64,000 nt of DNA from Triglochin maritima (Eukaryota; Streptophyta; Magnoliopsida; Alismatales; Juncaginaceae). Location of the stretch: the NCBI GenBank assembly GCA_963682175.1, contig OY821784.1, positions 25,587,621 to 25,651,620 of the forward strand, written 5' to 3'. Position numbers and translations under genes: made by a program. Below, in pieces: positions 1 through 12,084 of this stretch. The number at the start of each line of letters is the position of its first letter. Within the stretch, counting starts at the first letter, position 1. The notes below the pieces were generated by a model. The model saw nothing but the letters and a program-made list of their open reading frames with translations. It was not told the origin of the DNA and made no database searches.

Positions 1-769
1 TGAAAGGAAATGAAAATAAATATGTTTCCATTCCGCGACAAAGCTTAGGGTCATCAATATATACCCTTAAACTGACATTTGGGTGCACTGAGATCATTTC
101 ATAAACACAAAGTGACACCCTAGACTTATTACCTAGATGACAAAGTCCAAAAATAGAATTGGTTGACCACCTCACACCCTTATAAGCATTGTGATCATTT
201 GATGCCTCTTGTGAATGAGCAAGATAGGAGGCATGAATGTGAGGTGAATGTATGTTCGGTTGTTTGAAGTGTTGGGTATCAGGTGGTTGATTCTTAACCC
301 ACATTGTTTGCTCAACAGATATAAGGTGAAGAGCATGTGGACTAGAGGCCACAAAAGTGGTATCTTGTGGCTCAAATAATACAATGATCATTACTCCAAC
401 GATGATGAGGATTAAGTAATTGGAGCACCCTTGGTAGACATAATCCGCCCGGTGCTTGGGAGAAGCTAGAAGACTATGGAGCTTAAATGTATTATCTGGT
501 GCGCTTGTAGGCGACTGGCGACATATCATTGGATCACTCACTTCCAATGGATTTGGCATTAGTTTGGTTTGCTAGAAAACCCGTTTCACGTTAGATTAGG
601 TTGCTAGAAATCACTTTTGAAGTTAGATAGGTTTGGTAGTTCTACCAAATACCAAACCAATCTGCACTAATTAGATTTGCCTACTTGAACATGTTCCAAC
701 TTCAAAACCCTCTTGCAGAACTATGTCCTACAAGCAAATCTACCGACTCCCTTTTGATGAAGACAATCA
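1..769. other. Unassigned AT-rich DNA
   Basis: No coding region, RNA gene or transposon end is recognised here. Around 541-650 there are about two and a half degenerate copies of a roughly 36-bp unit containing the string ggttgctagaaa. The open frames are short and show no family signature. Confidence 0.5.
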
Positions 770-1045
770 AGACATGTGCTCCTAAATATGGAATTTTTTC
801 TTGTTCTTTTGCACAAGTTGTTGTCATCTCTCTATTTTTTGCACAAGTTGTTGTTGTCATCTATCTGTTTTTATGGTCGGGTGTATGTAACCGAAGATTT
901 AAATTAATTTAAATTGTACCTTTGGTATGGAATGTTATGTCTTCTACTCTGAGATGCTTATCAACACAACAATCATTTTCGTCGAACTATACTGGTTGCA
1001 ACTTAATTTCTTGAATGAATAATATTGGAATAAATAGAATTGACT
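770..1045 (+). repeat. Dispersed direct repeat, copy 1 (partner at 2560-2795)
   Basis: This segment is repeated in the same orientation at 2560-2795. Shared blocks include ttgcacaagttgttgt, a gtatgtaacc block, aagatttaaattaatt, a gtcttctact block and the end segment with ttggaataaata. Inside copy 1 the 'cacaagttgttg' unit is itself doubled. The two copies lie about 1.8 kb apart and could be the ends of an unrecognised old element, but no TG/CA termini or target duplication were found. Confidence 0.6.
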
Positions 1046-2559
1046 TCTTCTCAGTCATGTCAAATAGCACTCTGCCTAGAGGTAGTCCCAATATTGCAGC
1101 AATGTCGAAGGCCTTCAGATTCATCACTTAGAACTATAAACAGATTTGGGAACAAAGTGGGGAGAATCAAATGAAGTTCCCTCGTCAAGACGTGGACATG
1201 TTGATACCCCACATGGATCTTGCTTTCCTTTCACATAACATAAAGTAGTCGAGACTGACGTAGATGATTTTTTGAAACGAAGTGAATGCGGGATTACATT
1301 GTGCACCCATCTTCCTTAGATAACAATTTATTTACCTTAAAATTAGTGCAATTTGTTGTTGTCTTTGTTAATACAATATTTTCTATTTGATGTTGATTAA
1401 AGTGGACACGTCCCAGCTGGTTTCAACCGAACAACCCAGCTTGTTATATAAGTTCTATCCATTTTTTCATGAATTGTCACTGGCAACTTTCGTTACTGAC
1501 CTTCTGGGGATGCAAAGGGACGTGATACATGGACGTCTGTTCGGGACAAGTTTGCTATGTTCAGGACGATTAAGTTGCTCAACTGTTTCATTCAAATTAT
1601 GCAGGAAACTACTGTGTGCCTCCATGTTAGGAAACTTCTGCCACTTCATACGAGAACTTATGGTAGAGACTTCTGAAGACAGTGAATAGTCTCAATTTGA
1701 CCATGTCGTCCTCTCGTGGGACGAGTTAGTCTCCTAGAGGGACCAGATAGTAACCTCACTAGGCTACTCAGTATGACAGAGGGATGACAATTAACAATTC
1801 ACTAACAATAGTGTCATTTGAAGGTGAAGAGTCTGAAGTTGACTGTTCCGTCCTCTCGTGGGACGAGGCAGTCCACTAGTGGGATGGGACAATCCTCACA
1901 AGGGATGGGACAGTCACTTAACTGGATGATATTTCCACCCCCATTAAATATGGAAATCCCACCGCATTTCCCTGTAATAATTTTAAAAAAACAACCGATC
2001 TCCATTATTTAGCTCTAGAAAATGACCCAACTTATACAACTCAAGAAACAACACAACTTATTTAGCTCAAAAAAATAACATAGGTTATTAAGTTGAACAA
2101 AACGACTCAGCTTATTTAGTTGTAGAAAACATCGCCCGTCTCAATGTCTTGCTTGATGTTGAATCTAACAAGGTGCCATAAATTGGTACATATTTTAATA
2201 TATATATTTTTTAAAACGAGCCAGGTTTAATTAAGTTGTACCTTTGTTCTTGTAGTAAGTTAATTAAGTTGCAGCTAGTTTGGTTAAGACGACCCAGATC
2301 ATTTGGTTGAAACAACCCAGCTCATTTTATAAAATGACCCAACTTGTTCGGTGAAAAGGAACCAGCTCTTGGTGAAAACAAGTCAGGCCGTTTGCTTGAA
2401 TGACACAACTTGTTTGTGAAAATGACCCAGCTCGTTTTATGGCAACTTATTCTAGACTAGTGTGTCCCAACGTTGGCTCTTTGTTCCAAACAAGTTGGCT
2501 CATTTTGTCCCACAACGGGACACACCAGTCAAGCACTGGGATGCACTAGTTCTTTTGCA
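1046..2559. repeat. Non-coding region with degenerate short repeats
   Basis: Two kinds of repeat are visible. First, gtcctctcgtgggacgag occurs near 1709 and again near 1850, each followed by a related 'gtggga' tail. Second, from about 2020 to 2450 a loosely periodic motif of the form gacccagctNattt recurs at least eight times with spacings of roughly 30-60 bp. No protein family is recognised in any frame. Confidence 0.45.
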
Positions 2560-2795
2560 TGGGCTCCTGGACATGGAATTTAGTCCTGTTCTTTTGTACA
2601 AGTCGTCATTGTCATCTTTCTATTTTGCACAAGTTGTTATTGTCATCTTTCGGTTTTTGTTGTCGAGTGTATGTAACCTGAAGATTTAAATTAATTGAAA
2701 TTGTACTTTTTAAATGTTATTTGTCTTCTACTATGAGATGCTAATCAACAAAATTCCATGAATGAAGAGAATTGGAATAAATAAAATTAACAAGT
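2560..2795 (+). repeat. Dispersed direct repeat, copy 2 (partner at 770-1045)
   Basis: Same-orientation partner of 770-1045, with substitutions and small indels. It again ends in a ttggaataaata block. The region between the copies has no recognisable coding domains. Confidence 0.6.
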
Positions 2796-3014
2796 CACAT
2801 AAGAATATCCTGTGGAATATCCATCTTTGGAGTTCGAAAAGATGCCTCTACACCCAACACCGATTCTGGCAGCCAAACACCCATCAATGTTTCATCACAA
2901 ACTGCCCAAAAAATGCTTAAAATGGTGCAATAAACAATGTTGTTTCTTCAAAAAATCATTTCAGATTCTCGGCATCCAAACATTTCTAATTCTTTAATTT
3001 TACATGAATTGTCA

Positions 3015-3323
3015 CTAACATCCATAGATGGTCGAATGGCTGAAATGCAGAGGACGCTGTAGAACAACATGGAGGGTCTGGCTTCCCAAGTTGTGGAGCA
3101 GGTCGTGGACCGATTGAAAGCCATTTGTCCTCGTAGCCCTCGTAATGAAGCAAGAGCTGCCACCATAGAGGTGTATGGAGCGAAAGAGGGTGTGGCCTCC
3201 GAGACACGGGTGGAGTGGAGGCAGATCGACCTTCCAGTAGAAAGTACAAGCGAAATACGTGATCAAAGGAGCACACTTATAATGAGTGTGGGTGCGATGA
3301 GGACGAGCCATTCATCAATTTGA
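3015..3323 (+). pseudogene. Possible gag-like fragment of an unknown retroelement
   Basis: The frame reads DGRMAEMQRTL, a stop at 3060-3062, then NNMEGLASQVVEQVVDRLKAI. This amphipathic, coiled-coil-like stretch resembles the segment found near the start of many plant retrotransposon gag proteins. The frame then runs through a charged region to a stop at 3321-3323. There is no zinc knuckle and no neighbouring pol gene in the same frame. The resemblance is to a general pattern, not a defined family, so this is a weak call. It could equally be chance. Confidence 0.25.
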
Positions 3324-3698
3324 AACCCATTCGGATGGTCTATCTGACTGTTTTCAATGTTCTAGACTAGGTTTTTTTTGTGCATTGAACAATCATTTTT
3401 GTTGTAATGTATTTTTTTCTTAGATTAATATAAATGACGTTGTTATGGAAATGATTTCTTAATAAACAATAAGAGTTATAAAGTTTGAGAAATGCAAATG
3501 CTTGTAATAGTTTTCTTAAAGGTTGTGATTGGTAAAAGATTACCTACCTTGAGTTTATGATTCAGATGAGTTCGTTTTATGTACAATGGGATCTTGAATT
3601 ACTGCATTGAGGAACTTTTTTTTTCAAATGTAGTATGAAGTTTTGATAAACTTATTTTTATTTAAACATTGACATAAAAACCTTTATATGTTTGTAGA
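3324..3698. other. AT-rich spacer, nothing recognised
   Basis: This stretch precedes the copia gag fragment. No primer-binding site of the usual initiator-Met type is visible, so the element's own leader and LTR appear to be lost or unrecognisable. Confidence 0.5.
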
Positions 3699-5285
3699 AT
3701 GACAAGTAATATTTTAGTCCTCTCTATTATCGAAAAACACCCTCTTGAGAGTGATGGTTCCAATATTCTGGATTGGGACATCAAACTCAATTTAATATTG
3801 AGACAAGAGGACCTCTCATATTTGTTGGATGGTGATTCCCAACTCTAAGGGAGAATGTCACTTCAGAAGAGAAAGCCACCAAAGAGAAATTCCAGAAGGA
3901 TGAACTTATTGTGCAAGGAATCATGCTTACGAGTTTGGCGAGTGAACTTCAATGGAAGTATCTTGAGTACACTCCCAAGACCATGATCAAACAACTGTCT
4001 AAGGCATTTCTAAATAGCGCTCTCAAGGAGTGTTGTAAGACCACCCTAGCCTTCATTGGGTGCAAGATGGCAGAAGGCACGTCTGTCAACTTGCAAATGC
4101 TAAAAATGATGGGGTACCTTGAGAAATTAGAGAAGCTTAAAACACCAATTCTGGGAGACATTGCTGAGGATATAATTCTTTGATTGCCTTCCTTTTTCAA
4201 GGACTTTATCATGCACCTTCATATGTGTTAAAAGTCACCAAGCATGGATGAGATCCATCAAAATCTGAAGCAAGCCGAGGTAGACCTTAATGAAGGAAAG
4301 CGTGGAAGAAATGTCTTGGTGGTGCCTCAAGGGAGTAAAATTATCTACAATAACAAAGGCAAAAAGGTAGCCAAGATGCCAACACAAAGCGAGGGAGAAT
4401 TGCTCAAGAGAACACCTCTTAGAGTAGGACACCTACTCCCCAAACCTAATGTTTCCATTGTCATGAGTTGAGGCACGTCAAGGCGAATTGCCCCAAATAC
4501 CCTGACTTGGATAGTGGCAAAGTTGAACGTAAGTGTCCCAAGGCTCCCAAAGGTATCTTTGTTATTGAAATAAACTTAACCACATCCATCCACAATTGGG
4601 TAATTGATACCGGATCATGTGCCCATATTTGTGCAAATATGCAAGCGTTAAAGGAGAGAAGGACTCACGTAAAGGGAGAAGTGGTGTTAAAGGTTGAAAA
4701 TGGTGCAAACAACTCAGCGGTTACAATTGGAAACATCTCCCCTCACTTGCCTACTGGTTTAGTTTTAGTTTGGAACAATGTTTACTATGTGCCATCAATA
4801 TGTAAAAACATTATATCCGTGTCGTGTTTAGACATAGATGGTTTTAACATTACTATTTTGAATGCATGTTGTAATGTTTCGAAAGATGGTTTATTCTATG
4901 CAAATGCTTTTATTTGTAATGGGTTATATTTTCTTGAATTGGGTGGTAAACAAATTCTCAATATCAATAACAAAAGACTCAAGGTGTCTCATGAGTATGA
5001 GACTCTCTTATGGCACCATCGTCTCAGTCACATAAACGAGAAATGCATTAAGAAATGACATGAAGCTAATCTTCTTGGTCTCCTTAACTGCAAAGCAATA
5101 GAGACATGCGAGCCTTGTTTAATTGGGAAGATGACCAAGAAACCTTTCAAAGGAAAAGGTTCAACAGGGAAAGACTTATTGGAATTATACATTCTGATGT
5201 AAGCGGTCCAATGAGCACAAGTGCGAGAGATGGTTATAGATACTTCATTACTTTCATAAAGAGACAAGGAAGTGATTAGCTTGGA
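3699..5285 (+). pseudogene. Decayed Ty1/copia gag-pol (gag to start of integrase)
   Basis: In order it shows a gag N-terminus with the W-containing motif SNILDWDIKLNLIL (stop at 3846-3848), a helical gag body (about 3850-4180), and a charged segment (4244-4470). Then come a degenerate zinc-knuckle remnant (about 4450-4500) and an aspartic protease beginning WVIDTGSCAHIC (about 4595). The GAG-pre-integrase motif LLWHHRLSHIN is at about 5005, followed by the integrase zinc region with CEPCLIGKMT. Several frameshifts and stops separate the parts. RT, RNase H and both LTRs are absent. In an intact copia element this polyprotein drives particle formation, maturation and integration; this copy cannot. 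Copia assignment rests on protease and integrase lying directly after gag. Confidence 0.85.
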
Positions 5286-5470
5286 ATTGGCACTTCGTTC
5301 TGACCATACCGTACCTAAGGCCGATTGGAGGACACAATTCTTTTCTCCATCACGGCATAACGCCAGTCATAGACGACAAGAATGTGGTGAGAAACCAAAA
5401 CATAAGCAACCGTGGAATCATACGAGGTGATTATTGGGAGCGAAATCCTAAAGGAATGGGTCTAACACCT

Positions 5471-6850
5471 TGATTGATCGTTTCAATAACCGCAAGTGCA
5501 CGACGTCGGTAAAGACGTGGCAAATATGGGTCAAACCTCAAGGAGTTGTGAGTGTTGTTGTGACTACAATACTCGAGTGGGAAAGGACATGAGAATGAAG
5601 GGATCATGTAAACTAACTACATTAAACGATGAATAAATCAACAATTAAACTAAACCCCCATGAAATGGAGGTGCGTAGGTATGTGTGTGTATGAGTGGTT
5701 CTTGATTACGTGAGGCAAAAGTGTGTAAATTAGGTGAAATCAACTAGAAACTAGTGTGGAGTCTAATTAACATTAACTACATTTACATGAATACATGACC
5801 AATATAATTAGACATGAAATTAAGATGCACTTTGGGTTCTCAAGAATGAACTAAGTACCTCATGTGGACATTAGAACATCAATTAACCATCCATAGAACA
5901 CAATACATTCATGCATTATCTAATAATCAATCATCCATACATAACAATCCATTTACCATAACAACATGATCATTTACAAGCAACAAGATAAATTCTAGAT
6001 CTAGCATGACACAAGTACCTAGTGTGACCATTATCCCATCTAATACAAGTTTTACCAAGTTACAAGCACAGATCTACATTAACCATATGAAATAGCACAA
6101 GATAAGAAGAACCCATCACTAACACATCACATAATCTACATCACCTCCACCCCAAATGGGGTTGATCTACTCACTAATAATCATAATAACAAGCATGGAA
6201 AGCAAGAGATTAAAACTAAACATGGCATAAAACTCTAACTAGAAAACTAGCCAACAAAATCAAAAACTAATTAGATAGAAAGAAATCTAATGACAAGTGG
6301 AATCCCAATCTACCTTTAGATTACCAGAAGAGTAACATTACAGGCTTCAAATCCCACCTTTCTCTACTGCCGAAATTGGGTAAAACCTAAGCTATTCTTG
6401 TGGTGGAGGCTGAGAAGAAGAAAGATGGGAGAAACATTGCTATTTATAGAAGAAAGAGTGGTGTAAATGAATCTGGAAGCAATTAAATGACTATAATTAT
6501 TTTCTCTATTGTTTGGTGCACCTAAATAAACAAGCTTGAGCCACGGGAAAAATTAAGGTGTGCTTGGGTCAAAATGATTGGCCACTGGCTGATATTTTGT
6601 GTCCTATCCGCCCCAATTTTCTTCATAAACTTAAGTTCTCTATGTTGCAGATGTGGTGAACTTCCGGTCTGCTGGTTCGAGCATATTTAGTCTTAATTTC
6701 CTAAATACTCTTCAAGATCATGATATAAAGGGATTTTTGCTCCCGAAATGTTTTATTTTGTTCATGTCCCTCCAGGTTGCATCAGAGTCCTTCCTGAATT
6801 GTAGATGGGTCGTTGAACATGACAAACAGGTCCAATACCTGTTTGGTGAG
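5471..6850 (-). mobile_element. Gypsy LTR (U3 type b), truncated
   Basis: It begins with the inverted LTR end tgattgatcg followed by the characteristic cgcaagtgcacg, and is homologous throughout to the LTR at 26082-27589 in reverse orientation. The last roughly 165 bp (the start of U3) are missing because the sequence switches into a long foldback at 6851. The 185 bp to its left (5286-5470) is unassigned. Confidence 0.8.
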
Positions 6851-6989
6851 TCCCCCCCCCCCCCGAGTGTGGTGAGCACCCACTACTATCCTCTCCGGCA
6901 GAACGAATTGCTCCTCTAGCCTCTATGTGCAATTCGTTCTGCCCGAGAGGATAATGGGGGGTGCTCACCACATTGCGGGGAGGGGGGCA
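6851..6989. repeat. Long inverted repeat (foldback) flanked by C-run and G-run
   Basis: The left arm (about 6851-6911) and right arm (about 6929-6989) are near-perfect reverse complements of about 60 nt separated by about 17 nt. Matching pieces are gaacgaattgc against gcaattcgttc, and ggtgagcaccc against gggtgctcacc. The arms end in a run of C and a G-rich stretch. It is a strong hairpin or cruciform former that lies at a break in the LTR. It carries no protein and may be a foldback/MITE-like insertion. Confidence 0.8.
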
Positions 6990-7419
6990 CTGGTTAATGA
7001 GCCAAGTTGGAGGCACCTCCTGAACGACAAGGTCGACAAACAAGAGTTTTGTTGTTAAACTTGGACGCGGTATGCCTACATACCATGTCGTACCTTTGAT
7101 CGAAGTAATATTCCCTCCCTTACCACGTCCCGTATATCACATCCATTACCGGTGGTGGCCAACCCGACGTTATAATATGTATGTTGTGTTCTATCGATAA
7201 GTTCACACTTGTGTTATCATGACTATGTATCGCGTATTATCATGCTTGTGGAACTGATTATATGTTATCACGTGCTTTTAAATTGAACTTAATAGTTCCT
7301 TGATTTTTTTTCATGATGCCAAAGGTGGATAGATCATATTGAGGAGGAGCTACATAACATACATTATACATAAATATGATTCTTTTTGCTAATTTGTTGT
7401 CATCATAAAAAAGGGAGAA
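6990..7419 (+). mobile_element. 3' untranslated end and polypurine tract of a SIRE-like copia element
   Basis: The sequence atgatgccaaaggtgga (about 7313) followed by aaaaaagggagaa (7407-7419) matches the layout typical of SIRE/Maximus copia elements. There, a 'gatgccaaaggggga' block and a purine tract precede the 3' LTR. The LTR begins directly after, at 7420. The coding part is not present next to it. Confidence 0.55.
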
Positions 7420-7537
7420 TGTAAATCTCACTTCCTTAATTTTGATTAGATGACAACAAATACATTATGGACTAATCTATTGTTCAAGTGTTTCAGGACT
7501 CCCTATCAAAAATCACACCAATTTTGAATACTGCAAG

Positions 7538-10081
7538 TAGAGCTGGGTAACGGGCTCCGGGCCGGGGCAAAATTAATAAGCCGGGATTTTGGCCAGGCCC
7601 GTGTCTTTGGAATTCTTGTTTTTTAATTTTTAAAAAAGTTACGAAAATGCCCTCCCTTAATTACAAAAATGTCATTTCAAAAATCTATATAAACCCCTCA
7701 TTCCATTCATTTCTCCACACCAACTCTTCTTAATCTTTCACGAAGTGTTCTCATTATTAGAAGTTGGTCGAGTTTAAGCAAAAGCCTGAAGCTAAGAAAT
7801 CTACTCCCTTAATGTAGTTTATTGATGGGCATCTAACCCATCAATTAATTCATCACCTGAACCTGAGGGGGATAGTAATCCCCATATTAGTGTATCAACT
7901 AGAGGCAAAAGTATTAGAAGAAGAACTAGTAAGGTTTGGAATGATTTTCACTTATCACAAGATAAAAATAGGAAAGAATGATCTATATGTAAAATATGTG
8001 GTACTGAACTTTCTGCAACTAGTAGTCAAGGAACTACTCATCTAACAAGACATGCGAAAAATTATTAATTTAGGAATGTTGGAGCATCTATCTCACAACA
8101 ATCTATTTTAGACTATAGTTCTTGACATTAAAAACTTGGAAATACGATCCAATTAAAGGTAGAGATGTAATTGTTGATTATATAATTAGAGATGAATTAC
8201 TGTTTAACCAAGTTGAATCTCCAAACCTTAGAAATGTATTTAGTTACAATAACCAACAAGTTCAACCATTTTCGCGACGCACAATTGGGGTTGCTGCAAA
8301 TACAAAATATGATAAGGGGAAAATTGACTTGATTAATACAGTTGCATCAATGCCTTATAGGATAGCATTAACAAGTGATATTTTGACCACAGAATCTGGC
8401 TTTCAATTTTGCTATGTAACTTCTCATTTTTTAGATAATTCAAGAGTTTTACTTAAAAACGTTATATCTTATACACCAATTTTGTGCCCACATAGTACTA
8501 TGATTATATATAACCAAATAAAAGATGTATTTCATGAATATTCAATAACAAATAAAATTTGTTCAATTTCTTTTGACGATGCTAGTAATAACTCGGGAGC
8601 AGTAGAATTACTTGGAACATTATCTAATCCACCCTTAAATTGTATTCTTTTTCATATTAGATGTGTTTGTCATGTTTTAAACTTAGTTGTACAAGATGGA
8701 TTTGAAATAATAAAACCTTAATTACAAAATGTTAGAGATGCAATCACATATTTACATAGTAATAGTACGTATAGATATCAAGAATTTAGAGAATTGTGCT
8801 CTAGTAATGATGTAAGACCAAGAAAAATTAGATTAGATGTCCATCATGGATGGAACTCTACTTATGAATTTTTTTTCTTATAAATCTTTAATTACAATTT
8901 TTTATAATGAAAAACAAAATTAATTTTTTAAATTAATCTTTAATTAAAATTAATTTTTTACAATTTGGGAAAATTGTAAATTTTTTAGATTTTGGAAACA
9001 TTTTCTCAACTTCACTAACATATTAAGTGAACACATTACACACTGCTAACTTATTTATATCTGAATTACTTCAAATTACAAAAGTATTTAAGAAATATTG
9101 GAGCAACGGTAGTTTTGTAGAAATTATAAATGTAATGGAGACTAAGTTTAATAAATATTGGAAACCTCCACCATTTAATTTTTGTTTAGCTTTTGTTATG
9201 GATCCTAGATTTAGAATGACTGGTTTCTAAATTTACTTAGAAACTATTTTTGAAAACATGAATTATGAAAGTTCTGAAGATTACTTAAAAGACATTAGAA
9301 CACACCTAAATAGATATTTTAGTCTATATGAACTATTAGATAATGTTAATCAAATGGGTTCAAACATTCCTAGTTCATCATCATCCCAACAACATCTACT
9401 TGTGGATGAAGATGAAGATGATGAAAACTTTCAATGGAATTGGTTAAATCAGAAAAGATTAAGATTAGAACAAAATGAAACACATAACGAATTAAATGCA
9501 TATTTAAATATTGATATGTACTTAACTGCTGCATATTGCAAATCTTTTGATGATTTAAACCGGTGGGCATCTAACTATGCTAGATTTCCAATAGTTACTT
9601 TATTAGCATGCAATTTACTAACTCCTCCAGCGTCAACGGTGGCATCTGAGGATGCATTTAGCACAGGTAAATGGGTCTTGACCAACAAGAGGTGCAACAC
9701 ATCCTCTAGATCACTAGAGACAAGTGTTTGCTTGAATGATTGGTTGGACGAAGATGAATAAACTATCTATAATTGCAATTTGCATTTGTAAAACTTAATA
9801 CATTAGAAATTATATCATTGTATGTAGTTCATAAATTTATTGTATTTAATAAAACTTCATTATCGGGTGGGATGGGTAGACGGAGTAGTTGTTGAGGCAA
9901 TGGCGTCAATGAACCAATTATTTTGTTGAAATCTTAATTTGAGAGTGTTTTTAATTCAAACATTATAAGTTACGAGTATATGAATATCTCTAGTACGAGA
10001 AAATAGCCCTGCAAATCTGATCGACAAGAACCTGAACATGAACCTGCACGGGCCAGAGGCCCGATCTGGTACCCAACTTTA
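7538..10081 (+). mobile_element. Complete hAT (Ac-like) transposon with decayed transposase
   Basis: The left end is tagagctgggtaacgggc. The right end, read in reverse, is taaagttgggtaccagatc, matching the left terminus (tagagctgggtaac against taaagttgggtacc). The flanking 8-mers actgcaag (7530-7537) and gctacaag (10082-10089) agree at 6 of 8 positions, both differences being transitions, as expected for an old 8-bp target duplication. The element is 2544 bp and contains the remnants of one transposase gene in the same orientation. It sits inside a copia LTR. Confidence 0.8.
7900..9761 (+). pseudogene. hAT transposase pseudogene
   Basis: An N-terminal BED zinc finger remnant is present (about 7930-8065: CKICGTELSA then HLTRHAKN) but is broken by in-frame stops at 7979-7981 and 8067. 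The central region (8122-8721) includes SFDDASNNSGAV and the IRCVCHVLNLVVQDG motif typical of Ac/RICESLEEPER-like transposases. A stop at 8719-8721 is followed by more homologous sequence to about 8880. The region 8880-9026 is AT-rich and replaces part of the core. The C-terminal dimerisation domain (9258-9761) has LTPPASTVASEDAFSTG and ends in NDWLDEDE. Intact relatives are about 650-750 residues. At least four stops or frameshifts make this non-functional. Confidence 0.88.
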
Positions 10082-11071
10082 GCTACAAGTGGTAGAAATT
10101 TTCCAAAAAAACATGAAGGTTTGAAAGCAATAAGTGTGAAGATTTGCTCTACTACAAAGGACCTCAAAATATTTTTCCTAACTATAAAAATGTATGTGTA
10201 TGGGTTAGATGATGTAAAGAGAAGCCCAAAGAATCCTCAAAAAAATTTACCTGACACTGGTCGTTTGCCCCCATGGATCAAACAAGTGCCTGAACACGAA
10301 ATTAAAAATTCCTGAACAACAAACTTGAGCGAACTTCTGGTCCAACCATACAAACATAACTTTACTTTAAGTAGGGGATAAGACAACACATGCCCCTTGG
10401 ATCAGACGTCCACCCTTGCTCATATCGTATACAACGACTAGTCGAGCGGACGTACGGTCATGCAAGGCAAATGTTTGGGTCGACCCTCTTTTTGAATTTC
10501 TTGTCCTTTTCTTTTTGATTTGATTTAGATATTTTCCTAATTTTTCTAGTTAGAATTGAACATATTTATTGGAGAATTCTATTCATTCTATCGTTTCTTT
10601 TTTAAAAAAACACTTTGTCCTCTAAAGTTCACATTCATCTGTCTTCATCCTCTCACACACACATCGATCTCTTGAGTCAATCCTTCACTCCATACTTCAT
10701 TTAATTGAAAAGCCCACTAGTGGGTGGTTGGGAAGTGTGTGCTTTGTAGAAATCCTTACTTGGAGCTTCCAGGTTGTGGAAGTCAACTTCACTCGTCGAG
10801 CGTGGGCGTAAACGGCTTCTGCATCTACCGAAAAAGGTCCAAGGTAAGAAGTCTCAAACAAGGGGCTCGGGAATGAGACTAGTCACGTAGGGGTTTTGCC
10901 GACCCAATATAAAATCGTTGTGTTTCTATCTATTGTGGTTTAGTTTCTTCTTGCGATTTTATCTTTATTTCCCACATATTAGATCATAAACATGTCTAAT
11001 TTTTAGGGAATCATGCATATAATTTTTATTACTCTATTTAGCCCCCTCTAGAGTAGTCATATATCCTAACA

Positions 11072-11189
11072 TACCTTGGTCCGCATAGGTGCACTTGTTT
11101 GCTCTTAATTGCACGAAAACTCCTTTGATTCCTAAATTTTTGAATTTTGCATTGAAAATATTTACCAATCATGTCACTTCGGTTTTAGA
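11072..11189. other. Junction sequence, possibly a very diverged LTR segment
   Basis: It lies between the end of the copia LTR and the recognisable part of the LTR remnant. It contains a gtgcacttg string like the gypsy LTR end but otherwise does not align by eye. Confidence 0.3.
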
Positions 11190-11386
11190 AATAGGTCCTT
11201 GGACAAGACAAATTAGGTCCAAAATGGTTACAGATCAGTCATTTGTCCCTACAATGAGTCATTTTGCATCTTTTCCCTTCTTTATTACTTTATACCTAAA
11301 ACACATTAAGTAAACTGAGTAGCACACAAATGGGGTAAAATAAAGGATATATGACATGAATGTGATGTGTGATATGCCACTAATCT
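11190..11386 (-). mobile_element. Gypsy LTR remnant (U3 type b, 5' end only)
   Basis: In reverse orientation it matches the first part of the type b LTR. It has a tgagtagcac block, a ggggtaaaataaagg block and the terminal gatatgccactaatc (compare gatatgctactaatca at 51440-51456). Only the outer U3 end survives. Confidence 0.65.
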
Positions 11387-12084
11387 GGTTGTCCATATAT
11401 GACTATGAGCTTCAATGGCCTAGCCACCCATCCTCTCAAGGTGTTGATGGTTGTTAAATTATGGGTCCTCTATGGTGCGGAAGCAACCAACTATAGATTT
11501 GTATCAATTGATTTTTTTAAATCCTTTCTTGATTTGATTTGGATCGTGTGTTTTAGTATCATGCAACCGTTATGGTAAGTCCAATGACTTTGTGAAAGTC
11601 ACAGAAGGTGTTGGGGTCATATTAGGAGGGAGAAGCCTCCTGTTGATGGTGGTTCTCTGGGAATCGGAGATAGACTCTGATTTTGGCAATCAAAGATGAT
11701 AAACTGTCCCTAAGTGGAATTAGCTACTTGAATGGAGGCCTGAGGCTGACAAAGTGGTCATGCTCGGGACGGGTATGGTTTGGTGTTGAGGTTTTTCATT
11801 GAGAGTTCGTCCAGGGCCTGCTCATGTTGCTATGGTCTGGAGATGGTTGTGGTCCCCTATTACTTGTGTGTGCTCGAGGCTGGTACTACACTGAGGGTCA
11901 AGGTGTTAGGGCGTCTTGCTCCATAGTGGTCATTGATACGGTCAAATAGGCGATGTAGTTTTGTTCGATTGTATGGAGTTGACAATGTACTTTTTATTGT
12001 AGGGCATTGTTACCGATTGTTCGATGAGCGAAGTTAAAGAGACTCAGATACAAGGTCATGGTGATGTATCCATTGCCAGTAGTA
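11387..12084. other. Unassigned sequence, possibly interior of a CACTA element
   Basis: No open frame with a family signature is present. Its position directly inside a CACTA-type terminus makes it a candidate for the interior of that element, but I see no transposase (TNP) motif. Confidence 0.35.

Larger units (their letters stand above)
7420..11071 (+). mobile_element. Copia (SIRE-like) LTR, split by a hAT element
   Basis: It starts TGTAAATCTC right after the purine tract and ends ATATCCTAACA at 11071, so it has TG...CA ends. The hAT element at 7538-10081 interrupts it. Removing that insert leaves about 1.1 kb of LTR. No primer site or coding region follows, so this is the 3' LTR of an element that has otherwise been lost. 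Confidence 0.65.

Noticed and set aside
6653..7043. Overlapping frames on both strands around the foldback
   Set aside because: They arise because the inverted repeat reads similarly on both strands; no homology to a protein family.
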